Positions 10,672-20,108 of a stretch of DNA of 64,000 bases are shown here, piece after piece. Both the position numbers and the translations under genes were made by a program. The DNA comes from Typha latifolia (Eukaryota > Streptophyta > Magnoliopsida > Poales > Typhaceae). A model generated the notes under the pieces. The model did not search any database, was not told where the DNA came from, and saw only the letters and a program-made list of their open reading frames with translations. Positions within the stretch are counted from its first letter, which is position 1, and each line of letters opens with the position of its first letter. The stretch spans positions 6,270,001 through 6,334,000 of the forward strand of contig CM034112.1 of NCBI GenBank assembly GCA_019914945.1. The letters run 5' to 3'.

Positions 10672-10862
10672 AAACGCACTCAAAAAAGCCATTCTCTGGA
10701 TCTACGAATGCGACACAGGTGTTCGAACGCGAGCGTTTACAAGGCGTTCACAAGTGTGTTCGAACGCGACTCCACCTACCTTCGAACGCGACCTTCCAAA
10801 ATTTTATTTTAATAAAAATAAACACCTAATGCAATAAGAAAAGATCCTAACTAAGTGTATCA
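10671..10862 (-). repeat. Inverted fragment of the LTR 5' end
   Basis: This is the reverse complement of the first 190 bp or so of LTR2. Reading backward from 10862 it begins TGATACACTTAGTTAGG and passes through the GTTCGAACGC motif cluster. It lies between the primer site of LTR2 and the pol remnant of element 3, facing LTR2 head to head. It fits a reverse-transcription or repair rearrangement. Confidence 0.85.
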
Positions 10863-11569
10863 GCTGCACCGGCAAACGTGAGGCCATATCGTTATACACG
10901 TGCGCAAAAAAAAGTTATCTTAAAGATGGTAGTCGAGATGTTAGAGTAAGGCCTCATACAACTAAGTCATAGCTCATACTCATCCCCCATGCTATTGGTA
11001 CAAAAAAAAGGACGGGACATGGCATTTTTGTGTCTACGAGATGTTGCTCGGTTATATGGCATGCCACGCACGATTGTCTCGAATCGTGATCGTATATTTA
11101 TGAGCGACTTTTGGACGGAGTTTTTTAGATTGCAGGGGACTCGATTGAACTTCAATTCAGCCTACCATCGATAGATAGACGACCAAATCAAGGTGGTCAA
11201 TCAAGGCATTGAGCAATATTTGAGGTGCTTTGTTAGAGAGATGGTGAGACGATGGTTGGAATTCTTACCGTGGGCGGAGTGGTCTTACAACACCACCTTC
11301 CATAGTAGCATTGGCATGACTCCATTTGAGGTGGTGTATGGACGCACGGCTCCGACATTACGCGCTTATGATCTAGTGGCATTTGCAGATCGAACGGAGG
11401 TAGACTTAGCTTTGATGGACTTAGCTTTGATGGAGATTCCAGTCGAGTTGCTTTGCAAGCCATCTGATGAGGTGACATAGGAGTTGGAGGCTGATATCTT
11501 GGAGCATTTCCCCGACTTTTCACATTAAGGGCAAGGTGGGTGAAGCGTGGTGGGTGAACCGTAGTGGGC
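10863..11569 (+). pseudogene. Chromovirus element 3: pol deletion derivative keeping the integrase core
   Basis: The first 170 bp match the pre-RT/RT start of elements 1 and 2 (compare 2785-2965). At about 11030 the frame jumps into integrase: ARLYGMPRTIVSNRDRIFMSDFWTEFFRLQGT (second catalytic Asp in SNRD), an expected glutamate region with a stop near 11172, then FLPWAEWSYNT...SSIGMTPFEVVYGR. A further jump at about 11425 leads to the chromodomain end (VELLCKPSDEVT then a TAG for Trp). RT and RNase H are lost and integrase is kept, the reverse of elements 1 and 2. Confidence 0.85.
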
Positions 11570-12251
11570 TGATATACTTAGTTATAATATTTTCTTATTG
11601 CATTAGTTATTTATTTTTATTAAAATAAAATTCTTGTAAGTTGCATTCGAACGCCTGCATCGCATTCGCACATGCAGAGAACGTCTTTTGTGCGTTCGAA
11701 CGCGACCGTTCGCGTTCAAACGCGATCGGCTGGAATCCTTTAGAATTAAGGTTATTATTTTAGGACTTATTGGCTAGCCTCTATATATATGTGGATGGCA
11801 GTCAAATTGTATTAATTTCTTGCCTCTCTATCATCTATCTATCCTAATCTCCCTCCTCCCTCTTCACTATCCATCCACTTCTTACGTTGGCAAGATTTCT
11901 CCTAACTTCTAATCTCCCTCAACTGTCGAGCCACCCCTCTTCTTTGGGATCTCGACCACTTCATTCCCTTCGTCTAAATCCCTTAATTACATCCACAATC
12001 CACCTTCATCTGCATACCCATCCATAACCCTAACATCCACTCCACCCATCACCACCACCATCACCCACGTTATTCTGTATTTTCGTCCCACTTTTAGTTT
12101 GAATATGTAAAGAGCATAAATAAGAAAGTTGTAAATTAGGAAGTTAAAAATCTAATACACTTGGTTTCTTAATTTTTTGACTATAGAAAAATATTTGACG
12201 AATATTTTCTCATGGTTACGGGGACTATTTTCTGCAATAAATTTAGATCTA
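11570..12251 (+). mobile_element. LTR3 of the Reina-like array, 3' end missing
   Basis: It begins TGATATACTTAGTTATAA and parallels LTR2, with GTTCGAACGC motifs at 11645-11730 and a TATA box near 11780 (CTATATATATG). It ends about 50 bp short of the expected terminus at TTTAGATCT, where a reversed gypsy fragment begins. Confidence 0.82.
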
Positions 12252-13525
12252 GTACCTACACTCGCCCTCAATTTAGTAGTAGATTGTCCTTCACTTCTAA
12301 CATAGGATAGCTTGCTCGTTCTTCCTCTACTTTATTCATGAGTTCCTTCATCTCTAAATCTTCTAAACATACAACCCTAACCTTTGAAAGGAAGGGAAAA
12401 ATATAATTCTAAATTATGGCTAAATTGACCAGTTCGAGTTGCCACGATAGCGCATCAATGACCTGATTCTTAGTTCATTGATAATGCCTTGCTCATGTAA
12501 GCCAGCGGCCTCCTTTCTTGCATGAGGACAGCCCCAATTCCAGCACCTGACGGGTCGCATTCCACCACAAAAGGCTTGATGAAATTGGGTAGCGCTAAGA
12601 CTAGCGTCATAGTCATTGCCTTCTTTAATTCTTCAAATACCTTTGTCACTGCCTCGGTGCACTAAAACTCCCCCTTCTTCATTAGTGAAGTCAAGGGGGC
12701 GACGATCTTGCCATAGTTGGGAACAAATCGGAGGTAATAGCCCGTCAATCCAAGGAAGCCCCATAATTCTTTCGGTGTCTTTGGAATTTGCCATTGCACC
12801 ATGTTCTGCAACTTGGATAGATTAGCTTCCACTCATGCTACTGTATGATGTGGTTAAGATACTCCACTCTCGACTGGCCCTATAAACACTTAGATTCCTT
12901 CACCTTCAACCCATTGTCTTTTAAAATCTACAACACTTTGCGGAGGTGGAGTAGATGCTCCTTCTATGAGCAATTGTACACAAGGATGTCATCAAAGAAG
13001 ACAAGCACATATCGCCTCAATAATGTCCTAAAGATGTCATTCATCAACCCTTGGAAGGTGGAGTGGGCATTAGTGAGTCCAATGGCATGACCTTGAACTC
13101 ATAATGCCTGTCATGTGTGCGAAATGCAGTCTTGTGCACATCCTCGGGTTTTAGTCAGATTTGGTGGTAGCCAGCACGCAAGTCTAACTTGCTGAAGTAA
13201 AAGGCCCTAATAGCTCATCCAAGAGTTCTTCAATGATAGGAATAGGATACCTATCCTTTATCGTGATGGCATTGAGTGCATGGTTGTCCATGCAAAATTG
13301 CCATGTGCCATCTTTATTCCGCACTAGGATCACTCGTGATGAGTATGAGCTCCGTCTCGATTGGATGATTCCACTATCTAGCATCTTCTTGACAAGCCTT
13401 GTGATCTCCTTTTCCACAAATAAGTATTGGTAGGGTCGTACATTAGCCGGCTCAGCTCTAGGAGTAATCTCAATACGATTGTATTGGGGTCGAGCCGGCA
13501 GCATGTCGCGGTTCTTCAAACACTT
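12252..13525 (-). pseudogene. Reversed Ty3/gypsy RT-RNase H fragment of another chromovirus copy
   Basis: Reading from 13519 downward: LPARPQYNRIEI...[55 protein letters not shown] continues in broken frames (HIIQ and FFDDIL-type segments near 12950-13000), then RNase H near 12560-12470 ([31 protein letters not shown]). A final jump leads to the DALSWQLEL segment near 12420. Codon-level differences from elements 1-2 show that it is a separate lineage copy. It has no LTR of its own. Confidence 0.8.
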
Positions 13526-13561
13526 CTGTGCACGTGTCTGTGCCGGGCGAGGGCGTTACAC
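13526..13561 (+). repeat. Remnant of a long Tekay-like LTR terminus
   Basis: About 36 bp ending CGAGGGCGTTACA matches the 3' terminus of solo LTR C (53930-53968: CACGTG...GCCGGGCGGGGGCGTTACA). It abuts the RT fragment directly. Only this tip survives, so it marks a fourth copy of that LTR family in the window. Confidence 0.6.
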
Positions 13562-14389
13562 AATGAGTCCTACTCGGCTCTTAGCCCTTAAGGCTTATAC
13601 GAATCAAACTAGGACTTGTCTTATAGGCTTAAATGACTTAATTAAAATTGCCTTAATGACTTACCTGACTTAATTAAACTTATTTTAGTGGCTTATATGA
13701 CTTAACTAGATTTGTCTTAAGGACTTACATGACATTACTAGACTTGCTTTAAAGACTTATATTGCATAACTAGACTTTCTTTAAGGGCTTACATAAGAGA
13801 TAAATATGAATCAATTAAAAAATAAATTGACTCGACTTAATTGACTCGACTAACTTAACCCACGTGGTTAGATTGTAACATAAAGACATGTTGAAGAGGA
13901 TAAACACTCAATAACTCCTCAATTTAGTAGAAAATGATTCTAACATTTCCTTCTCGGTTCTATCATTTTGAATATATTTGAGTTTGATTCACCTGACCTT
14001 TTTTTTTCTTAAGCATTCCGTAGCCAAAATTGTGCCAATCTGCGCCAGCATTATAGCAAATGTTTAAAATGACTCTTTATTACTTGAATTGGTTCCAACT
14101 TTTGATTTGGTTCCCATGTACTCTCTTCCATAAGTAGTATGGGTTGATCTTATATTATTTCTAGGTTGTACGTTATATTTCAAAGTGTTTTATGTTCATG
14201 AATTTACCATTAGATAAAATTACACTAAGCAAAAGACTTCCTAAATATAACTCTACCCGATGCAATTATTCTAAAATCAAGACACACTTCTTGCTTCAGA
14301 TTAAAGGACAAAACATATAACTATCAAAAAGTCAACGTAACAAGGCATGCATGCATGTCAAGAAAAGTCTAAAAAATGAAGGAAACTAG
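13562..14389. repeat. Non-coding AT-rich stretch with degenerate direct repeats
   Basis: At 13590-13800 a unit of about 40-50 bp built on GGCTTATATGACTTAACTAGACTTG-like sequence recurs four or five times with heavy divergence. The rest (13800-14389) is AT-rich with no coding sequence I recognise. It may be the decayed end of another element. Confidence 0.45.
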
Positions 14390-15752
14390 CCACTCTTCCC
14401 CTCCGGCGCTAGAGGGCAGGGAAGATGTTCTTCATTGGCGCGCTACATCCTCTATGTTGACTAAGGAAAAAAGGGAAGGCAGTGGTTGTCTAGCTTGTAC
14501 CACCTCAGGGCGATGCTAGGCTGTCCCATGAGAAAGAAGGCAGCCCACCCAAAGCTGAGGAGGGGACACTCAAAACCACATCCTTGGTTGCGGTTATTGT
14601 TGGAGTCCATTAACTAAAGTTGGCCCAAGGGAGGAACCTGGAGGAAATTCTGGCGAAGTTGAAAGAAAGCTTGAAGATTATGTCATTGTTGATCTAGAGG
14701 AGCTAGAAAGAGTAGAGATAGACAACAGCTATCCCTTTTCGACAAGTTCTTAGGGAGGGGTATCCTTTTGGCTCGCCTAAAGAATATTATGTCCAAACTA
14801 TGGGTGGGCATCGATGGCTTCTCCATTTTGGATATGGAAGATGGTTTCTCCGTATTTTGGTTCAAGAGGAAGGAAGACTTGGAATATGTCCTTGTTAATG
14901 GACCTTGGACTATTATAGGCATGGTGGTCAATTTAATACTAGCGGAACAATTTCAGGCCGTCGGCGGAGGCTTTCACGACGGCGCTAGTTTGGATCCAGT
15001 TGTATAATTTGCCCAAGGAATAATGGGAAATAAAATCTTTAATACCGGTGGCTTCATATTTCGGCAAACCTTTGAGGGTAGATGAAACCACCCTTGAGTA
15101 TTTTTGCTCATGTATGTGTGGAGATTGATCTACTCACACCTTTGAAGACTACAGTTTGGTTGGCACTGAAGGAGCTGGGCCTTGAACAAAGAGTGGTTTA
15201 CGAGAGTGTCCCTATCTTCTGCTTCAAGTGTGGCCATGTAGGGCATAGAGCAACTGGCTGTCCGATAAAAGGTGCTGTGATGCAAGGGAGGAGCAAAGTT
15301 AAAACAACAGTGGGGGAGTAGGAGAACCCATAGTCTACTGAGACTGTGAACAAGTTGGGAGAAGAGGTGTCTACCTATGGACCATGGTGCACAGCTATAA
15401 GGAGAAGACATATGGCAATCCAAGCTCTGAGGGAAGGTGGTTGGGGAAACCCCTAAGGAACTAATGGGAGAGGGCAAGCTAAGAATGAAGATGGCAGCAG
15501 AGGAAGCCTGAGCAAGGGGTGGCCTGTCTTTTCTGGAAGCCAGAGATAGAGTAATGTTGGGGCAGAGTACGTACCACATGTAGGGGCCCAGTACTGACAT
15601 GACGAGCAAAGAAGTAAGCCACATGAAACTCAGCATGTTAGGGAGTATGGTCATCCAAAAGGTCTCGATAGCAACATCTGGCAAGGGAAGGGGCAGGATG
15701 ACTGTTGTTACATTTGCATTGATCCACGCCAAAAACACTAATGTTTCCCCAT
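14390..15752 (+). pseudogene. L1-type LINE ORF1 (DUF4283-like and zinc-knuckle protein), decayed
   Basis: This is plant L1 ORF1, an RNA-binding protein of the retrotransposition RNP. Segments are ELERVEIDNSYPF near 14695, LVGRGILLARLKNIMSKLW-like sequence near 14750, DMEDGFSVFWFKRKEDLEYVLVNGPWTI near 14830-14930, PLRVDETTL near 15067, VCVEIDLLTPLKTTVWLALKELG near 15112-15175, and a CCHC knuckle CFKCGHVGHRATGCP at about 15220-15265. A tail rich in Gly/Glu follows. Multiple frameshifts and a stop at 15319 break it. It is cut at about 15752 by the hAT element. LINE ORF2 at 37596-40287 and the 3' end at 55261 may be parts of the same copy. Confidence 0.75.
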
Positions 15753-15786
15753 TAGGGGTGAAAACGGTTCGGATACGGATCGGATA

Positions 15787-16090
15787 GTGCTCAAACCACA
15801 TCCGGATCCATATTTTTACTCCGGATACGGATACGAATACGGATATTGGACGGATAGCAAAATGCAAAACCATATCCTAACTAAACGGATACGGATATTT
15901 TTCGGATATGGATCGGATATTAAACGGATACGAATATTTTTCGGATATGGATCGGATATTAAACAGATACGGATATTTTTCGGATATAGATCGGATATTA
16001 AACGGATACGAATACGAATTGGATACGAATCGAATCTTAATCGGATACGAATCGAATCTTCATCGGCTACGAATCGAATCTTAATCAAAT
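15787..16090. repeat. hAT left subterminal repeat array
   Basis: Units of roughly 39 bp built from AAACGGATACGGATATTTTT and CGGATATGGATCGGATATT are repeated about four times (15890-16010), followed by shorter GGATACGAATCGAATCTT units. Such subterminal repeats are known to bind hAT transposases. Confidence 0.8.
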
Positions 16091-16149
16091 ATGAACACAA
16101 ACTAGATAAAAAAATTTGAATTATAATTGGATATGAATACAAAATGAAT

Positions 16150-16680
16150 CTCACTATGTTTATGCTTAGATATAACAAAAAGGGGATAACACTAAAATTC
16201 ACTACAAAAGAAGATAACACTATAATTCACTATAAAAAGAGGGATAACACTACAATTCACTACAAAAGATGATAACACTACAATTCACTATAACATAAGA
16301 CCACAAATTTCAAAACCATGACAAATTAGCATCTAGTGCAAAAATATAAGATTACCCTGTTCATGCTTAGATATAACACTACAATTTATTAGAAAAAGAT
16401 AATAACACTATAATTCACTATAACATAAAAGCACCAATTCTAAAAACATAACAAACTAACATTTAGTGCAAAAACATAAGATTACTCTGTTCATGCTTAG
16501 AACATGAGACCACCAATTCTACTACAATTCACTATAAAAAAAATGATAACACTACAATTCACTAGAACATGAGACCATCAATTCGACTATAATTCACTAT
16601 AAAAAAAATGATAACACTACAATTCACTAGAACATGAGTTCTACTACAATTTCACAATATTTCATGACATATATGCTTAG
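16150..16680. repeat. Clustered GATAACACTACAATTCACTA repeats
   Basis: The core GATAACACTACAATTCACTA recurs at least eight times with variable spacers, interleaved with two copies of a larger block containing GTTCATGCTTAGA. It is non-coding and lies between the transposase remnant and the left subterminal repeats. Confidence 0.75.
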
Positions 16681-16841
16681 ATATAATAAAAAGAGGATAA
16701 CAAAAAGATGACCAACTTGTTCACATAGTAATAATAACCATACTACACCAAAACTTAAAATATAATGCAAGTACAATAAAAAGGCCAATATTCCAAAGTG
16801 ACCACCAATTCCACTACAATTTTATGACATTTCATATTTTT

Positions 16842-17297
16842 CTAATCTTCAATCAAGCCAACCGAGTAGTGATACACTTTAAAGAGGATCTGCAAAAATA
16901 AATGAATGACATTAGAGAAAGGGTATTCATGCATAACTATTGCTGTTAGAAGTTTTTTTACACTTACTTCCTCTTCATATTTGTATGACTCTAAAATTCC
17001 ATCTTCTCCGACTCTTGCAAGATTAAGTAACAATTGTCCTCTTTCTCTACCATGCTTATTTTTGTAATGGTTCCTCAAGTGTGTCGTTCCCATAGAACTT
17101 TCCCCATTAAATTGCTTATGACAAAATTTGCATACTGCTTTACACTTGCTCACTGTTTGCCCATTAATTACTTCCATCACTTCAGCTTTATCAAAGTTAT
17201 CCCAGACATCTGATGTCAATTTTTTTCTCTTTGTTCTATCATCTTGAGTAACACTATTACTGGTGTCATCTTGAACTGACGCACTTGTAGATGTCAT
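16842..17297 (-). pseudogene. hAT transposase N-terminus with BED zinc finger
   Basis: The 151-residue open frame has a Ser/Thr-rich start, then KRKKLTSDVWDNFDK. A BED-type finger follows with CKFC near residue 58 and HLRNHYKNKH near residue 75, then YKYEEEVSVKKLLTAIVMHEYPF, the segment that normally leads into the hAT core. It diverges after residue 130 and stops. The catalytic core and the C-terminal dimerisation region (hATC) are absent, so it cannot catalyse transposition. A full hAT transposase has 600-750 residues. Confidence 0.8.
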
Positions 17298-17856
17298 TGC
17301 AATTTTCTCTACTACATTAAAAAATTACAGATGCCATTAAAAAAATTGTGAACTACATTATCTTAGAAATAAATTTCACAAAACATGTTCCAAATATTGC
17401 AGAAAATCATAATGTAATAATCATAAGTAAAGAGTAGATGACAGATTAATGTATAGTGAATAATGAAACTACATACTTGTATTGCAATAACAAAAATCCT
17501 TCCAAATACTGAAAGGAGAGTGATTCTCCTCATTTCACCTAAATTTTTTTTTGTATACTCAAAATGTTATCATGATTTTAAGTTCCAAAATTCAATAAAA
17601 ATCTTTGACAATCTTCTTTTTGATGTTCAGTGGGATTATGTGATTTCAAACTGATTGCCATAAGTAAGTGCATACTGACAAAGTACTATTCAGTGTGCTT
17701 CTTGATTAATTTAATATTCAACTGCTTATTCTTTTTGGCCATAGATGTGAAGGATAGATGTTATCATTTACTTCTTGATCATTCCGCATTAGATCATGCA
17801 AAAGTAGGCTATCCTTTCAGTATGCGGAAAGATTCAAAGTCTGCGTAATGCCGCAG
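17298..17856. other. Non-coding AT-rich interior of the hAT element
   Basis: I recognise no coding region here. A pyrimidine stretch ending TTGGCCATAG at about 17745 resembles a splice acceptor, and the following 100 bp (17746-17847) are open in one frame but match nothing I know. These bases may be additional captured exon or intron sequence upstream of the E2 fragment. Confidence 0.35.
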
Positions 17857-18260
17857 GTTGGCGAAACTTTACTGAAGATGCTTGTTGAAGATGCTCACAC
17901 TCCTTTTACATCCGAGAGTCCTGGTAGTGAAACTATGCCAATCTCTGACTTTCATGACATGGATTGTCTAAGCTCATCGGGCAAAGAAGAAGCTCTTGGC
18001 AGAGTTCTCTCTACTCCTGCTGTGAGGAACCTAGCAAAATAGTATGGTTTAAATATAAACAATATCCGTGGAACAGGGAAAGATGGAAGGGTCTTGAAAG
18101 AAGACGTTTTCAGTTATGCTGGTAGCAAGGATGTCTGCAAAGAATCAGCTTCCATCTCTCATGCTAATGCATATGATGTTGAGCTTTTAAAGGAAGGGAA
18201 AACATCATCTGCAAATAATGTGGATAGTGAAAGCTATGGAGATAAAATGATTCCTGTTAG
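17857..18260 (+). pseudogene. Captured fragment of branched-chain alpha-keto acid dehydrogenase E2 (E3-binding region)
   Basis: The frame begins VGETLLKMLVEDA, the end of an E2 lipoyl domain, then an acidic linker, then the peripheral-subunit (E3)-binding domain: VLSTPAVRNLAK, a TAG stop, and YGLNINNIRGTGKDGRVLKE. In an intact plant gene this protein is the mitochondrial lipoamide acyltransferase of leucine/isoleucine/valine breakdown. The segment is bounded by GCCGCAG on the left (acceptor-like) and TTAG|GTAAAC on the right (donor-like), so it looks like genomic exon sequence and not a cDNA copy. The catalytic domain is absent. It lies in antisense to the hAT transposase. Confidence 0.85.
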
Positions 18261-19019
18261 GTAAACTGATGATTTTATGAGCTCACGGTTGGAGAAATAC
18301 TAACAATTTTGGATATATGATATCCAGAATCCCAAGATAGGAAGTAAAAGTACGAACGTTGTGTCGGTCAAAAAAGTGCGAACATTGTTGGTAACTAAGT
18401 AGTGAATGCATGCCTTCTTAGATCTGAATTCAGTCATTAAGTAGCTTTAGGCTAGAGCCACATATATATCACTTGCTTTTTGCCTTCTTATATCCCAATC
18501 CACAACTTCTGCAATAACAAATATCCCACATATATGGTAAACTAGAAACAACTGTAGTACAAACCAGAGCCTATTCCAATACAAATCAAGGAAATCTATG
18601 AAGAACAGATAAGGGATACGAGGTAAAAAATGCATATCATTATCCAAAAATTCATAAAATACTCGTTGGTTGTCGAAGTTACCGGAGTTGAGGATGGCGA
18701 AGGTACCCGGCGACGATGGTGATGATCGGAGACGAAGGTACCCGGCGATGATGGTGATGATCGGAGGTGAAGGTACTTGGCGACGACACCGCTGTTGTCG
18801 GTCAGAGAGACCGAGACGGGGCCACAGAATGGCGGGAGTCGATGTTGAGAGTGAGGGAGAGATGGGGATGGGGGTTGATGTGGTGAAGAGATGGTGAGAG
18901 TGCGGCGGCTGATGTGGTGAAGAGATGAGGGTTGATTGTTGAGGAGTTAGGGTAAGTTAGTGGGTTGGGTGTGGGTTTTATATTAACGGGTCAGGTTAGT
19001 TTTTAAGGGTAGGATGTTT
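18261..19019 (-). other. Putative leader region of the hAT transposase gene
   Basis: Positions 18670-18960 are GC-rich and, read on the minus strand, resemble a CT-rich 5' untranslated exon (CATCTCTTCACCACATCA repeated twice). Two copies of a block around GAAGGTACCCGGCGA sit at 18700-18745. 18261-18669 is AT-rich with no coding signal. Plant hAT genes often have such a leader plus intron, which fits the distance to the transposase frame. Confidence 0.4.
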
Positions 19020-19190
19020 GTTAGTATTATATAGTATACGGGTATTCAGATATCCGATATCCGAATCCGTATCCAAACATATATGATATACCCGTATCCG
19101 GATCCGGATTTGGATATTTTAATAAATTGCTATCCGTATCCGTATCCGAATTCGAACCGGGTAAAATATTTGGACCCATATCCGATCCGA
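19020..19190. repeat. hAT right subterminal repeats (inverted)
   Basis: Repeats of TATCCGTATCC, ATCCGGATCC and TATCCGAT type are inverted relative to those at 15787-16090. The terminal motif is not preserved. The closest match is GAACCGGGTAAAAT near 19155. Confidence 0.65.
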
Positions 19191-20108
19191 CAAAGAGAGA
19201 CTATGAACTTTAAAAAAAAAAAAAGAGGGGACTGTGAACTTGGGTTGCAACGCAGCCCACGCCACAGCCCACAAAGAGAGAGCGGTGGGGGGCCCAACCT
19301 CCACCCTCTCCTCGTCTCCTTGACAAAGAAGGAGAAACAAAGGAGAGGGGTGTTGCTGCCGGTGATCCTCGTCACCGGCAGCCCCCCCGGCTCCAGCAAC
19401 TTCTCCCCAAGTTGACTAGTTCGACTTGGGCGCAGGAGAGGATAGAACCTCCTTCTAGTGCGGCCGGAGGGGGAAGAGTTGAGGAACTCCATGGCCGACG
19501 GCCATGGAGTTTTCAACTCAGAGCTAGGTGGGCTCGAAGCCCTCTTCTCGGGTACCCACCTCTTTCAAGTGAAGAGGTGGGTCGGCCGAGGTTGACGAGT
19601 GAGGCCACCACCGCCGGTGGTGGCCGCAGGTGCCAAAGAAACCCGACGGTGGGAGGCGACATGGCATCGCCTCCCTCGCACCCCGTGGGTACCCAATTTG
19701 GGTACCTACAACAAGGGGGAAAAATAGGGAAACTTCCCGAACCGGTGGGTGGTCTACCCGAGGTCGCCGGTCGGCGTATTTCTCCGGTGAAAGCTGACGA
19801 AGATAAAATCCTAATTACGCATGCTTAACTAGGCTATTTTCAAATTGAAATAAAGAGGGGATGAAGGCTAACCTGACGATCGAGGTGAGGGGTTTTGGTT
19901 GGCTGTCGGCGCTCCGGTGACTCGCTGCCCGTGACGGAAACTTCGGCGGCTCGGGAGAGAAAGAGAGAGTAGGGGAAAAGCGAAGAAGAGAAGATTTTGA
20001 AAAAGAAAGAACTCGAGGGGAAATTGAGTGGAGGTTAAATAGGGAAAAATGCGGCGCTTAAATTTTTTTATTTTTTATTTTTTTTTTATTTTTTTTTACG
20101 GGTGTTAC
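19191..20108 (-). mobile_element. 3' LTR of a Tekay/Del-type chromovirus
   Basis: On the minus strand it starts TGTAACACCCGTAAAA at 20108, right after the pol gene. An A-rich tract follows, then CCCTATTTAACC (TATA-like, about 20035-20046) and a CT-rich leader. A block at 19268-19815 recurs at 21663-22200. The downstream end is not defined; it lies somewhere between 19190 and 19265. Long open frames on the plus strand here (for example 19412-19828) are antisense shadows of the LTR. Confidence 0.7.

Larger units (their letters stand above)
15753..19190 (-). mobile_element. hAT-superfamily DNA transposon, degraded, carrying host gene sequence
   Basis: The left end reads TAGGGGTGAAAACGG, a typical plant hAT terminus, followed by subterminal repeats of GGATACGGAT type. 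Inverted versions of these repeats (ATCCGTATCC) occur at 19020-19190 near the right end. A BED-finger transposase remnant (minus strand, 16842-17297) lies inside, with a GC-rich probable leader at 18660-18960. The right terminal repeat is decayed, so the exact end and the 8-bp target duplication cannot be fixed. Tandem non-coding repeats fill 16150-16680. Confidence 0.7.

Noticed and set aside
15740..15744. AATGT as the missing left target duplication of SIRE copy Y (right flank of LTR c4 reads AATGT on the minus strand)
   Set aside because: It would fit Y inserting into the LINE near the ORF1 end, but no LTR adjoins this site now, and a 5-bp match is likely by chance.
15787..16220. Tyr/Gly and Ile/Arg-rich repeat proteins on both strands
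   Set aside because: These are translations of hAT subterminal repeats; no transposase or other domain.
17848..18042. A functional host gene for branched-chain dehydrogenase E2
   Set aside because: Only the end of the lipoyl domain and the E3-binding region are present, with a stop inside, no catalytic domain and no further exons. It is a fragment.
19412..19828. 138-residue open frame and its 161-residue twin at 21794-22279
   Set aside because: They lie antisense in two copies of the same Tekay LTR block. Duplication of the LTR explains the similarity.
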